From: Nemertoderma westbladi | Taxonomy: Eukaryota > Xenacoelomorpha > Nemertodermatida > Nemertodermatidae | Length of the DNA stretch: 64,000 bases | Assembly (NCBI GenBank): GCA_032718475.1 | Contig: JAUCBJ010008490.1 | Span: 62,001-126,000 of the forward strand | Direction: 5' to 3' | Shown: piece by piece, positions 18,001 through 30,300 of the stretch | Layout: the number at the start of each line of letters is the position of its first letter | How positions within the stretch are numbered: position 1 is the stretch's first letter | Translations under genes and position numbers: made by a program | Notes under the pieces: model-generated | What the model was told of the DNA's origin: nothing | Seen by the model: only the letters and a program-made list of their open reading frames with translations | Databases searched by the model: none

Positions 18001-19618
18001 ACGGATACTACGGATAAAATCCGAACGGATATACGGATACTAAGGATAAAATCCGAACGGATATACGGATACTACGGATAAAATCCGAATGGATATACGG
18101 ATACTATGGATAAAATCCGAACGGATATACGGATACTACGGATAAAATCCGAATGAATATACAGATACTACGGATAATCCGAACGGATATACGGATACTA
18201 CGGATAAAATCCGAACGAATATATGGATACTACGGATAATCCGAACGGATATACGGATACTACGGATAAAATCCGAACGGATATACGGATACTACGGATA
18301 ATCCGAACGGATATATGGATACTATGGATAAAATCCGAACGGATATACGGATACTACGGATAATCCGAACGGATATACGGATACTACGGATAAAATCCGA
18401 ATGAATATATGGATACTACGGATAATCCGAACGGATATACGGATACTACGGATAAAATCCGAACGGATATATGGATACTATGGATAAAATCCGAACGGAT
18501 ATATGGATACTATGGATAAAATCCGAACGGATATACGGATACTACGGATAAAATCCGAACGGATATACGGATACTACGGATAAAATCAGAACGGATATAC
18601 GGATACTACGGATAATCCGAACGGATATAAGGATACTACGGATAATCCGAACGGATATACGGATACTACGGATAATCCGAATGGATATATGGATACTACG
18701 GATAAAATCCGAACGGATATACAGATACTACGGATAAAATCAGAAAGGATATACGGATACTACGGATAATCCGAACGGATATACGGATACTACGGATAAT
18801 CCGAACGGATATACGGATACTACGGATAAAATCCGAACGGATATACGGATACTACGGATAATCCGAACTGATATACAGATACTACGGATAATCCGAACGG
18901 ATATACGGATACTACGGATAATCCGAACGGATATACGGATACTACGGATAAAATCCGAACGGATATACGGATACTACGGATAAAATCCGAACGGATACTA
19001 GGATAAAATCCGAACGGATATACGGATACTACGGATAAAATCCGAACGGATATACGGATACTATGGATAAAATCCGAACGGATATACGGATACTACGGAT
19101 AAAATCCGAACGGATATACGGATACTATGGATAAAATCCGAACGGATATACGGATACTACGGATAAAATCCGAACGAATATACGGATACTACGGATAATC
19201 CGAACGGATATACGGATACTACGGATAAAATCCGAACGAATATATGGATACTACGGATAATCCGAACGGATATACGGATACTACGGATAAAATCCGAACG
19301 GATATACGGATACTACGGATAATCCGAACGAATATACGGATACTACGGATAAAATCCGAACGGATATCTGGATACTACGGATAATCCGAAAGGATATACG
19401 GATACTACGGATAATCCGAATGGATATACGGATACTACGGATAAAATCAGAACGGATATACGGATACTACGGATAAAATCAGAAAGGATATACGGATACT
19501 TCGGATAAAATCCGAAAGGATATATGGATACTACGGATAAAATCCGAACGGATATACAGATACTACAGATAAAATCAGAACGGATATACGGATACTACGG
19601 ATAAAATCCGAACGGATA
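1..19618. repeat. 30/32-bp satellite array, block 1 (CGGATA-rich)
   Basis: The block is an uninterrupted tandem array that runs off the left window edge. Monomers of 30 bp (containing GGATAATCCGAAC) and 32 bp (containing GGATAAAATCCGAAC or GGATAAAATCAGAAC) alternate irregularly. Each monomer is itself made of three CGGATA-like submotifs spaced 8-9 nt apart. Higher-order structure shows through rare variants: period 1709 bp (GGATATTCGG at 2081 and 3790; GATGAAATCC at 1898 and 3607), period 1481 bp (GGATAATCTG at 5661 and 7142; TCCGAACTGA at 6171 and 7652), period 3553 bp (TACTGAAACT at 12401 and 15954), and period about 1021 bp (ATACTAGGAT at 14061, 15082, 17974 and 18995). No gene is seen. 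Short open frames here are read-through of the repeat. Confidence 0.97.
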
Positions 19619-19621
19619 ATA

Positions 19622-20668
19622 GAGGCAATCCTGCAATTAATACATCAAGACGACCCCGAATTTACCGGTATGCCGGCAACAAAGCAGGATATTCTAGACG
19701 AACTTAAAAATGAACTTCCTTCGGTAATTCGATTAGCATACAATCACGTCCACCAAGCTATAACTACAACCAACGTTCCTCATAGTTATACGCCAACTAT
19801 TGAAACTACAATAACTCATCCAATAGCAATTAAACTGCCTACATTTTATGAAAAAGATTCGAGAGTTTGGTTTGACCAAATTGAACAAATCCTTTCGAAT
19901 ACTCCAGAGGATATTAAAAAGAACAGCCTTTTGCGAGTATTACCAACGAATGTTATTCTCGACAGCGGTACGCAGGTTTCCGACGATTTTACAACAATAA
20001 AACTCTGTGTAATTAAATTCTTCGATGATAGCGAAGAAAAACGTCTAAAGAGACTCCTTAAAGAACAACACCTCGGAGACCGAAAACCCTCTGTTACCCT
20101 GCGACAACTTCAACGTTTGGCACCTAACAATGAAAACCTTGTAAAGTTGCGATTCCTAGAATTATTGCCAGAACCGGTGCGTTTGGCGTTAATATCCATC
20201 GATGGAGTAGCCTTGGAGAAACTCGCGGAAATCGCGGATCGAATGGTCGAACAATTGTCGACCAATGATACAACTAATGTAAACCGAGTCACAATTCCAG
20301 GTAATAGTGCAACTGGGGGAGTAGTCCCTGAAACAGGAAACCCTATGGAAATGTGGTGCAACAACATGACAAAACAATTATCGACATTAACGCAAGCAAT
20401 CGATCGTCTATCACATCGAGATGACCATTCTCCTAACCGTGGTCGTAGTCGATATCATGGACGAAATCCAATCTCCGCCGAACGATCACCTTCAGCTGGA
20501 AGAGAATACCGACAACATCGCTCTAAGTCGCGTTCCTTCAACCCGGAAGGAAAATTCTGCTACTACCACTGGAGGTTCGGAAGGAAAGCAACCAAATGTT
20601 CTGGTCCCGAAAGTTGCAGTTGGAGAGATGGACCACGCGAACCCTTAAACTCACAGTCGGGAAACTAA
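19622..20668 (+). pseudogene. gag: Gypsy copy 1 gag, N-terminally truncated
   Basis: This is the structural capsid/nucleocapsid protein that would form the virus-like particle. The frame opens at the deletion joint and lacks the first 15 residues of the 363-residue gag of copy 2; the first in-frame ATG is at 19670 (residue 32 of copy 2). Near the C-terminus is an atypical zinc-knuckle-like motif, C-x2-H-x9-C-x5-C, beginning FCYYHWRFG. This CHCC arrangement is characteristic of the CsRn1 clade, in place of the usual CCHC. An Arg/Ser-rich stretch precedes it. The frame ends at TAA 20666-20668, directly after a GGGAAAC slippery heptamer. There are a few amino-acid differences from copy 2 (H/Q and G/S). 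It is defective because the start and promoter are gone. Confidence 0.9.
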
Positions 20669-20702
20669 ACCACTCCGTCGACACAGCGGCCACCGACGGG
20701 GT
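20659..20702 (+). promoter_or_regulatory. -1 ribosomal frameshift signal, copy 1
   Basis: GGGAAAC at 20659-20665 is in the correct phase (G GGA AAC in the gag frame) and is followed at once by the gag stop TAA. After a 6-nt spacer, ACTCCGTCG (20672-20680) can pair with CGACGGGGT (20694-20702) to form a 9-bp stem with one G-U pair and a 13-nt loop. The downstream protease frame is exactly -1. It is identical to the copy 2 signal. Confidence 0.82.
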
Positions 20703-21108
20703 AAATTCTATCTACGTAGCCGCGCATCCATTCGGACAATTTTTAGCAGATAGTGGAAGCGATTGTTGTGTTTTACCACTTTGTTACGCCACAAGTAAGT
20801 CTGTTAGTGTTCCTAATATTAAATTAAGAGCGGCCAACAAAACTCCTATAAAAGTAATTAGTAAAGAAAAACTCTATTTTATTCTACCTGATTTTGGTAA
20901 TGAGGAATTTTATTGGAATTTCTATATAGCAGATGTACCTCAACCTATATTAGGTTATGATTTTCTTAAAGAATATAGATTTTTGGTTGACTGTGTAAAC
21001 AATCGTCTAATTCCAATGGATAAATTAAAACTTCCTCTGAGTAAACCCAACATTGAAATTCAAAAACAACAAACGATACTTTACAACCAAATGTTCGCAG
21101 AATTATAG
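20659..21108 (+). CDS. pro: Gypsy copy 1 aspartic protease region
   Basis: This is the retroviral-type aspartic protease that cleaves the Gag-Pol polyprotein inside the particle. The active-site block reads LADSGSDCCVLP, with the D-S-G triad followed by the usual hydrophobic strand. A second conserved block, ILGYDFLKEY, matches the ILG-x-D-F-L strand of Gypsy proteases. The frame is open upstream of the gag stop, but the natural entry is by -1 slippage at GGGAAAC, so no initiation codon of its own is needed. It ends in two adjacent stops (TAG TAG, 21106-21111). The RT that follows lies one frame further back (-1), the same in both copies. Copy 1 has LVDC where copy 2 has LIDC. Confidence 0.87.
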   Translation, partial: GKLNHSVDTAATDGVNSIYVAAHPFGQFLADSGSDCCVLPLCYATSKSVSVPNIKLRAANKTPIKVISKEKLYFILPDFGNEEFYWNFYIADVPQPILGYDFLKEYRFLVDCVNNRLIPMDKLKLPLSKPNIEIQKQQTILYNQMFAEL

Positions 21109-22280
21109 TAGAAAACCCTGTTTATACTGACGAGGTTAACAAATTAGTGGATAAATACACTACAATATTTCAACCAATCAATGTCAATGACCCAATTTTA
21201 CATAAAACTGAGCACCACATACTAACGACGGGAGCGCCAACATTCTCAAAACCGAGACGACTTTTTGGTGAACGTTTAGAAATCGCTAAAAAAGTATTTA
21301 ATAAATGGGAAGAACAGGGAGTCTGTTACAGAGGTGAATCCCCATACGCAACTCCTTTACACATGGTGCCACAAACAAATTCTAAAACAACACCTTACAG
21401 AGCATGTGGTGATTACCGTAATTTAAATTCTCAAACTGTACCTGACAGATACCCAATGCCAAACTTAAACGATATTCCCAATAAACTTCATGGCTGTACA
21501 GTGTTTTCAAAATTAGATCTTGCTTCTGCCTACACACAGATTCCGATTACTGCCACAGATCAACTTAAAACTGCCATTACCACTCCCTTTGGGTTATTTA
21601 TATTCCGTAGGATGCCCTATGGTCTGCGAAACGCAGCACAAACCTTCCAAAGGTTAATGGATACAGTACTGCAAGGAATCCCATTTGCATGGGTATATTT
21701 AGATGATATTATGGTTGCAAGTTCAAACCCAGAAGAACATCTTATACACCTTGATATTATATTTAAACTACTGTCTTCACAAGGTCTACACCTCAGACAA
21801 GAGAAGTGTAAATTCTTTTGTTCTAACATTAATTTTGTTGGAGCTCATATTTCCGCTGCTGGAGTATCCCCATCACCCGAGAAAGTAGAAGCAATCACCT
21901 GTTTCCCACAGCCGTCCACAATTAAGGGTCTCAAAAGATTCTTAGGTATGGCTGGCTTCTACCATAGATTTGTCCCAAACTTTTCTAGAATAGCAGCCCC
22001 ACTAACTAATATGACAAGAAATATTAAAGGAAAAGGACATTTTTCTTTAAACTGGACAGATGAATCATTAACTGCATTCAGAGAACTCAAAAATGCACTT
22101 CAGAACAGCGTAATTCTTGCTTTTCCGAAACTTGGAGCTAATTTTGAGTTAGAACTCACCACAGATGCTTCCAAAGTAGCTGCAGGTGCTGTATTACACC
22201 AGATAGTGGACAAGGTTAAAACCTTTAGCTTTCTTCTCAGCAAAGTACACTCCAAACGAATCAAACAAATCCGCATTTGA
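21102..22280 (+). CDS. pol: Gypsy copy 1 reverse transcriptase
   Basis: This is the RNA-directed DNA polymerase of the element. Upstream, TTGAPTFSKPRRL and YATPLHMVPQ are typical of CsRn1/Mag-type RTs. Palm motifs are in order: CGDYRNLN, FSKLDLASAYTQI (first catalytic Asp), FRRMPYGLRNAAQTFQ, YLDD at residues 184-187 counted from 21147, then LRQEKCKFF and FLGMAGFYHRFVPNF. All three catalytic aspartates are present. The start shown is where the frame becomes convincingly homologous; it overlaps the end of the protease frame and no good ATG is present (21147 is a GTG). Homology leaves this frame at about 22221, where a 1-nt shift moves RNase H into the next frame, so residues after that point to the stop at 22280 are out of frame. 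The catalytic core is otherwise intact. Confidence 0.93.
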   Translation: MIVENPVYTDEVNKLVDKYTTIFQPINVNDPILHKTEHHILTTGAPTFSKPRRLFGERLEIAKKVFNKWEEQGVCYRGESPYATPLHMVPQTNSKTTPYRACGDYRNLNSQTVPDRYPMPNLNDIPNKLHGCTVFSKLDLASAYTQIPITATDQLKTAITTPFGLFIFRRMPYGLRNAAQTFQRLMDTVLQGIPFAWVYLDDIMVASSNPEEHLIHLDIIFKLLSSQGLHLRQEKCKFFCSNINFVGAHISAAGVSPSPEKVEAITCFPQPSTIKGLKRFLGMAGFYHRFVPNFSRIAAPLTNMTRNIKGKGHFSLNWTDESLTAFRELKNALQNSVILAFPKLGANFELELTTDASKVAAGAVLHQIVDKVKTFSFLLSKVHSKRIKQIRI

Positions 22281-23283
22281 TCGAGAATTACTAGCGATAT
22301 ATTTATCACTTAAACATTTTTCGTGGTTAATTGGAACACAATTTAATATAAAAACTGACCACAAACCACTACTACACATTCTCACTATGAAGAATCCTAC
22401 ACCTCAACAATCCAGATGGATCTCTTATCTCTCGGAATTCAATTGCACAATTACACACGTAGCAGGAGCCACCAATGTAGTAGCCGACACATTATCCCGT
22501 ACCACATCAGCAATTAGCATTGAATATGACGAATCGTTAGCTAAAGCTCAATCAGAAGATTCATCACTTATGTCATTTATCAACAAAACTAATCTTCCAT
22601 TGAAGAAAATAGCAATTGGAGATACAATTTTATGGTGTGACGCCACAACAGATTACCTTAGACCATATGTACCAACCAACATGAGATTTGGATTATTTTC
22701 TCAAGTTCATGGACTCTCACATTTGGGAGCTAGGGCAACTATTAAACAAATTTGTGAAAAATACATTTGGCCTGGAATTAAACATGATCTTAGAAGATGG
22801 TGTCGAGAGTGTATCCGTTGCCAAAGAAGTAAAGTAATTAGACATACAAAGGCCCCAATTGGATCAATTCCAACATCAGACCGTTTCCAGTCAATTCATA
22901 TTGATATAGTCGGACCTCTACCACCTTCAAATGGTTTCCGTTATATGGTAACTATTATCGACCGTTTCACCAGATGGCCGGAAGTAATACCGGTGAGTAA
23001 TATTGATACTATAAGTGTAGCGAAAGGACTGATCAATGGTTGGATCAGTCGTTTTGGTGTTCCTCGAGAACTCATATCAGACAGAGGAGCGCAATTTGAA
23101 TCGAATATTTGGGGCGAATTGATGACTTTACTTGGTATTACACGAAAGCGAACAACATCATATCATCCCCAGTGTAACGGCGCTGTGGAAAGGTTTCACA
23201 GAACTTTAAAGAATGCTTTAAGAGCACATGCAGTTGACTCCAGTTGGTCGGATTCATTGCCAATGGTACTTTTGGGTCTGTGA
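22219..23283 (+). pseudogene. pol: Gypsy copy 1 RNase H and integrase catalytic region, cut by a TGA
   Basis: Continuing +1 relative to RT, this frame encodes the RNase H domain (FDRELLAIYLSLKHF, TDHKPLLHIL and VVADTLSR blocks) and then integrase. Integrase shows the H-H-C-C zinc-binding module (HGLSHLG ... CRECIRCQ) and the DDE core: D in IHIDIVGP, D in LISDRGAQF, and E in CNGAVERFH. It would insert the cDNA into the genome. The frame stops at TGA 23281-23283, where copy 2 has CGA (Arg). That is a C-to-T change at a CpG, typical of methylation-linked decay. Beyond the TGA the same frame stays open to the LTR. The 1-nt shift separating RT from RNase H is shared with copy 2 and so predates the duplication. 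Confidence 0.9.
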
Positions 23284-24144
23284 ACGAGCGTTAATTGCTC
23301 TGGATTCAGTCCATCCACAATGATTTATGGAGGAACAATAGAACTTCCTCAACAATTCTTTGTTCCAACAGATGTTGAGAAAAACACATCAACTTATTTA
23401 CCGCAATATATGGAAAAACTTTTCGAAACAATAAATAATTTTACTGTTCCGGAACGGAAACATTCAACACCAACATATATACCAACATCTTTAGACTCTG
23501 TGACGCATGTTTGGATACGAAATGATCGACTCAAGTCCAGTCTCAGTGATCGTTATAATGGACCATTTAAGATAATTGAAAGAAAAGATAAAACAGTTAG
23601 TATTTCTATTAAAGGAAAGTTGGATACAGTTTCCATAGACCGCACAAAACCTGCCTTTGTAAATACAGAGGAAGACAAAGAGCAGATCAAAACTGATAGA
23701 GTCACCCATTGTGATAAAACAACCAATAATTATACAAGTAAGACAACTCAGCATGACCAACCACCCAAATTCAAACCTAATCAAGTCGTAATGGCTAAAC
23801 GAAACGGATTTAGATTTTGGCCAGGTTTAATAATGAACAATATCACAAGGATTCGAAATTGCAAGTGTCCAACAGATTGTGTACCCATTAAGTTTTTTGG
23901 TGCAGATAGTAAAGAATTCATACCTTTGAGTAATATTTTATTATTCAAACCAGAAAATATTAAACACGTTACCACAAGAAATTTTAATAATGCAATTGAT
24001 ATTGCAAAAAGGTATTTAGATTTATGTAAAGTTAACTCACTATTTAGCAATAAAACTAGCAAAACTGTCAAATTTTCTTCAGATAAACATTATGCATATT
24101 TTTATAAAAATGATGCTCCGCAACTCATACGGGGGGTACTGTAA
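23284..24144 (+). pseudogene. pol: Gypsy copy 1 integrase C-terminus with PWWP-like domain
   Basis: This is the same frame as the integrase core, cut off from it by the TGA at 23281. The GPY/F module follows the core (HVWIRNDRLKSSLSDRYNGPF), as in most Gypsy integrases. A ~45-residue polar linker comes next, then an unusual extension at about 23776-24024. It contains VVMAKRNGFRFWPGLI, then IKFFGADSKEFIPLSNILLF, then FNNAIDIAKRYL. This order matches the PWWP family: the AK-x-G-aromatic-x-x-WP strand, the FFG strand and the C-terminal helix. The stop codon TAA is at 24142-24144, inside the first bases of the 3' LTR. One difference from copy 2 is PENIK against PENTK. Confidence 0.82.
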
Positions 24145-24334
24145 TGCCTGAGTACGAAGTATTGGTGAAGGGATCTAAGATATAATATATAGAGTTATAT
24201 AGAGTTACCGGTAGTGTGTGTACAGGACTACTGGATATATTGAGAGAATAGAGAATTATAAGATCTGATTAAGTGATTACTTTAATATATTATTTTCTTC
24301 TATTTGTCTATTAAATATTGTATGTTACATTATA
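24140..24334 (+). repeat. Gypsy copy 1 3' LTR (195 bp)
   Basis: It begins TGTAATG and ends CATTATA (imperfect inverted ends). By eye it is identical to both LTRs of copy 2. It is preceded by a G-rich polypurine tract (GGGGGGTAC) and followed by GATA, then satellite. It contains an A/T-rich TATA-like stretch and an ATTAAA poly(A)-type hexamer. Confidence 0.95.
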
Positions 24335-27300
24335 GATATACGAATACTACGGATAAAATCCGAACGGATATACGGATACTACGGATAAATTCCTAACGGA
24401 TATACGGATACTACGGATAAAATCCGAACGGATATACGGATACTACGGATAAAATCCGAACGGATATACGAATACTACGGATAAAATCCTAACGGATATA
24501 CGGATACTACGGATAAAATCCGAACGGATATACGGATACTACGGATAAAATCAGAATGGATATACGGATAATACGGATAATCCGAACGGATATACGGATA
24601 CTACGGATAAAATCAGAACGGATTTACGGATAATACGGATAATCCGAATGGATATACGGATACTACGGATAAAATCCGAACGGATATACGAATACTACGG
24701 ATAAAATCCGAACGGATATACAAATACTACGGATAAAATCCGAACGGATATACGGATACTACGGATAAAATCCGAACGGATATACGAATACTACGGATAA
24801 AATCCTAACGGATATACGGATACTACGGATAAAATCCGAACGGATATACGAATACTACGGATAAAATCCTAACGGATATACGGATACTACGGATAAAATC
24901 CGAACAGATATACGAATACTACGGATAAAATCCTAACGGATATACGGATACTACGGATAAAATCCGAACGGATATACGGATACTACGGATAAAATCAGAA
25001 CGGATATACGGATAATACGGATAATCCGAACGGATATACGGATACTACGGATAAAATCAGAACGGATATACGGATAATACGGATAATCCGAATGGATATA
25101 CGGATACTACGGATAAAATCCGAACGGATATACGGATACTACGGATAAAATCCGAACGGATATACGGATACTACGGATAATCCGAACGGATATACGGATA
25201 CTACGGATAAAATCCGAACGGATATACGGATACTACGGATAATCCGAACGGATATACGGATACTACGGATAAAATCCTAACGGATATACGGATACTACGG
25301 ATAAAATCCGAACGGATATACGGATACTACGGATAATCCGAACGGATATACGGATACTACGGATAAAATCCTAACGGATATACGGATACTACGGATAAAA
25401 TCAGAACGGATATACGGATACTACGGATAATCAGAACGGATATACGGATACTACGGATAATCCGAACGGATATACGGATACTACGGATAAAATCCGAACG
25501 GATATACGGATACTACGGATAAAATCAGAATGGATATACGGATACTACGGATAAAATCAGAATGGATATACAGATACTACGGATAATCCGAACGGATATA
25601 TGGATACTACGGATAATCCGAACGGATATACGGATACTACGGATAAAATCAGAATGGATATACGGATACTACGGATAATCCGAACGGATATACGGATACT
25701 ACGGATAATCCGAACGGATATACAGATACTACGGATAAAATCAGAATGGATATACGGATACTATGGATAATCCAAACGGATATACGGATACTACGGATAA
25801 TCCGAACGGATATACGGATACTACGGATAAAATCCGAACGGATATACGGATACTACGGATAAAATCAGAATGGATATACGGATACTACGGATAATCCGAA
25901 CGGATATACGGATACTACGGATAAAATCCGAACGGATATACGGATACTACGGATAAAATCAGAATGGATATACGGATACTACGGATAAAATCAGAATGGA
26001 TATACAGATACTACGGATAATCCGAACGGATATACGGATACTACGGATAATCCGAACGGATATACGGATACTACGGATAAAATCAGAATGGATATACGGA
26101 TACTACGGATAATCCGAACGGATATACGGATACTACGGATAATCCGAACGGATATACGGATACTACGGATAAAATCAGAATGGATATACGGATACTACGG
26201 ATAATCCAAACGGATATACGGATACTACGGATAATCCGAACGGATATACGGATACTACGGATAAAATCCGAACGGATATACGGATACTACGGATAAAATC
26301 AGAATGGATATACGGATACTACGGATAATCAGAACGGATATACGGATACTACGGATAAAATCCGAACGGATATACAGATACTACGGATAAAATCCGAACG
26401 GATATACGGATACTACGGATAAAATCCGAACGGATATATGGATACTACGGATAAAATCAGAATGGATATACGGATACTACGGATAATCAGAACGGATATA
26501 CGGATACTACGGATAATCAGAATGGATATACGGATACTATGGATAATCCGAACGGATATACGGATACTACGGATAATCCAAACGGATATACAGATACTAC
26601 GGATAAAATCCGAACGGATATACGGATACTACGGATAAAATCAGAATGGATATACGGATACTACGGATAATCAGAACGGATATACGGATACTACGGATAA
26701 TCCGAACGGATATACGGATACTACGGATAAAATCAGAATGGATATACGGATACTACGGATAATCCGAACGGATATACGGATACTACGGATAATCCGAACG
26801 GATATACGGATACTACGGATAAAATCCGAACGGATATACGGATAAAATCAGAATGGATATACGGATACTACGGATAATCAGAACGGATATACGGATACTA
26901 CGGATAAAATCCTAACGGATATACGGATACTACGGATAAAATCCGAATGGATATACGGATACTACGGATAAAATCCGAACGGATATACGGATACTACGGA
27001 TAAAATCCGAACGGATATACGGATACTACGGATAAAATCAGAATGGATATACGGATACTACGGATAATCAGAACGGATATACGAATACTACGGATAAAAT
27101 CCGAACGGATATACGGATACTACGGATAAAATTAGAACGGATATACAGATACTACGGATAAAATCCTAACGGATATACGGATACTATGGATAATCCGAAC
27201 GGATATACGGATACTACTGATAAAATCCTAACGGATATATGGATACTACGGATAAAATCCGAACGGATATACGGATACTACGGATAAAATCCGAACGAAT

Positions 27301-30300
27301 ATACGGATACTACGGATAATCCGAACAGATATACGGATACTACGGTAAAATCAGAACGGATAAACGGATACTACGGATAAAATCAGAATGGATATACGGA
27401 TACTACAGATAAAATCCGAACGAATATACGGATACTACGGATAATCCGAACGGATATACAAATACTACGGATAAAATCCAAACGGATATACGAATACTAC
27501 GGATAAAATCAGAACGGATATACGGATACTACGGATAATCAGAACGGATATACGGATACTACGGATAATCCGAACGGATATACGGATACTATGGATAAAA
27601 TCAGAACGGATATACGGATACTACGGATAAAATCCGAACGGATATACGAATACTACGGATAAAATCCGAACGGATATACGGATACTACGGATAATCCGAA
27701 CGGATATACGGATACTATGGATAAAATCAGAACGGATATACAGATACTACGGATAATCCGAACGGATATACGGATATTACGGATAATCCGAATGGATATA
27801 CGGATACTACGGATAAAATCCGAACGGATATACAGATACTACGGATAAAATCAGAAAGGATATACGGATACTACGGATAATCCGAACGGATATACGGATA
27901 CTACGGATAATCCGAACGGATATACGGATACTACGGATAAAATCCGAACGGATATACGGATACTACGGATAATCCGAACTGATATACGGATACTACGGAT
28001 AATCCGAACTGATATACGGATACTACGGATAATCCGAACGGATATACGGATACTACGGATAATCCGAACGGATATACGGATACTACGGATAAAATCCGAA
28101 CGGATACTACGGATAAAATCCGAACGGATACTAGGATAAAATCCGAACGGATATACGGATACTACGGATAAAATCCGAACGGATATACGGATACTAAGGA
28201 TAAAATCCGAACGGATATACGGATACTACGGATAAAATCCGAATGGATATACGGATACTATGGATAAAATCCGAACGGATATACGGATACTACGGATAAA
28301 ATCCGAACAAATATACAGATACTACGGATAATCCGAACGGATATACGGATACTACGGATAAAATCCGAACGAATATATGGATACTACGGATAATCCGAAC
28401 GGATATACGGATACTACGGATAAAATCCGAACGGATATATGGATACTACGGATAATCCGAATGGATATATGGATACTATGGATAAAATCCGAACGGATAT
28501 ACGGATACTACGGATAATCCGAACGGATATACGGATACTACGGATAAAATCCGAATGAATATATGGATACTACGGATAATCCGAACGGATATACGGATAC
28601 TACGGATAAAATCCGAACGGATATATGGATACTATGGATAAAATCCGAACGGATATATGGATACTATGGATAAAATCCGAACGGATATACGGATACTACG
28701 GATAAAATCCGAACGGATATACGGATACTACGGATAAAATCAGAACGGATATACGGATACTACGGATAATCCGAACGGATATAAGGATACTACGGATAAT
28801 CCGAACGGATATACGGATACTACGGATAATCCGAATGGATATATGGATACTACGGATAAAATCCGAACGGATATACAGATACTACGGATAAAATCAGAAA
28901 GGATATACGGATACTACGGATAATCCGAACGGATATACGGATACTACGGATAATCCGAACGGATATACGGATACTACGGATAAAATCCGAACGGATATAC
29001 GGATACTACGGATAATCCGAACTGATATACAGATACTACGGATAATCCGAACGGATATACGGATACTACGGATAATCCGAACGGATATACGGATACTACG
29101 GATAAAATCCGAACGGATATACGGATACTACGGATAAAATCCGAACGGATACTAGGATAAAATCCGAACGGATATACGGATACTACGGATAAAATCCGAA
29201 CGGATATACGGATACTACGGATAAAATCCGAACGGATATACGGATACTACGGATAAAATCCGAACGGATATACGGATACTATGGATAAAATCCGAACGGA
29301 TATACGGATACTACGGATAAAATCCGAACGAATATACGGATACTACGGATAATCCGAACGGATATACGGATACTACGGATAAAATCCGAACGAATATATG
29401 GATACTACGGATAATCCGAACGGATATACAGATACTACGGATAAAATCCGAACGGATATACGGATACTACGGATAATCCAAACGAATATACGGATACTAC
29501 GGATAAAATCCGAATGGATATCTGGATACTACGGATAATCCGAAAGGATATACGGATACTACGGATAATCCGAATGGATATACGGATACTACGGATAAAA
29601 TCAGAATGGATATACGGATACTATGGATAAAATCAGAAAGGATATACGGATACTTCGGATAAAATCCGAAAGGATATATGGATACTACGGATAAAATCCG
29701 AACGGATATACAGATACTACAGATAAAATCAGAACGGATATACGGATACTACGGATAAAATCCGAACGGATATACGGATACTACGGATAAAATCCGAACG
29801 GATATACGGATACTACGGATAAAATCCGAACGGATATACGGATACTACGGATAATCCAAATGGATATACGGATACTACGGATAAAATCAGAACGGATATA
29901 CGGATACTACGGATAAAATCAGAAAGGATATACGGATACTACGGATAAAATCAGAACGGATATACGGATACTACGGATAATCTGAACGGATATACGGATA
30001 CTACGGATAAAATCCGAACGGATATATGGATACTTCGGATAAAATCCGAACGGATATACGGATACTACGGATAAAATCCAAACGGATATACGGATACTAC
30101 GGATAAAATCCGAACGGATATACGGATACTACGGATAAAATCCGAACGGATATACGGATACTACGGATAAAATCCGAACGGATATACGGATACTACGGAT
30201 AAAATCAGAACGGATATATGGATACTACGGATAATCTGAACGGATATACGGATACTACGGATAAAATCCGAACGGATATACGGATACTACGGATAAAATC

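Larger units (their letters stand above)
19620..24334 (+). mobile_element. Ty3/Gypsy (CsRn1-like) retrotransposon copy 1, 5'-truncated
   Basis: The copy contains gag, protease, RT, RNase H, integrase and a 3' LTR, and is about 99.8% identical by eye to copy 2. It lacks the 5' LTR, primer-binding site, leader and first 15 gag codons. The left breakpoint joins satellite (ending CGGATA at 19618) through one filler base to element sequence starting TAGAGGC at 19620. Compared with copy 2, this is a clean 1613-bp deletion (equivalent to 29773-31385) that removed satellite plus the element's 5' end. The right edge keeps the intact LTR end followed by GATA. Without a 5' LTR it has no promoter of its own. 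Confidence 0.95.

Noticed and set aside
1-19618. CRISPR-like regular repeats
   Set aside because: There are no unique spacers; repeats are contiguous, variable in length and eukaryotic satellite in nature.
19622-24334. Two independent Gypsy insertions at the same satellite site
   Set aside because: Shared left and right flanking variants at constant offset show a tandem duplication instead.
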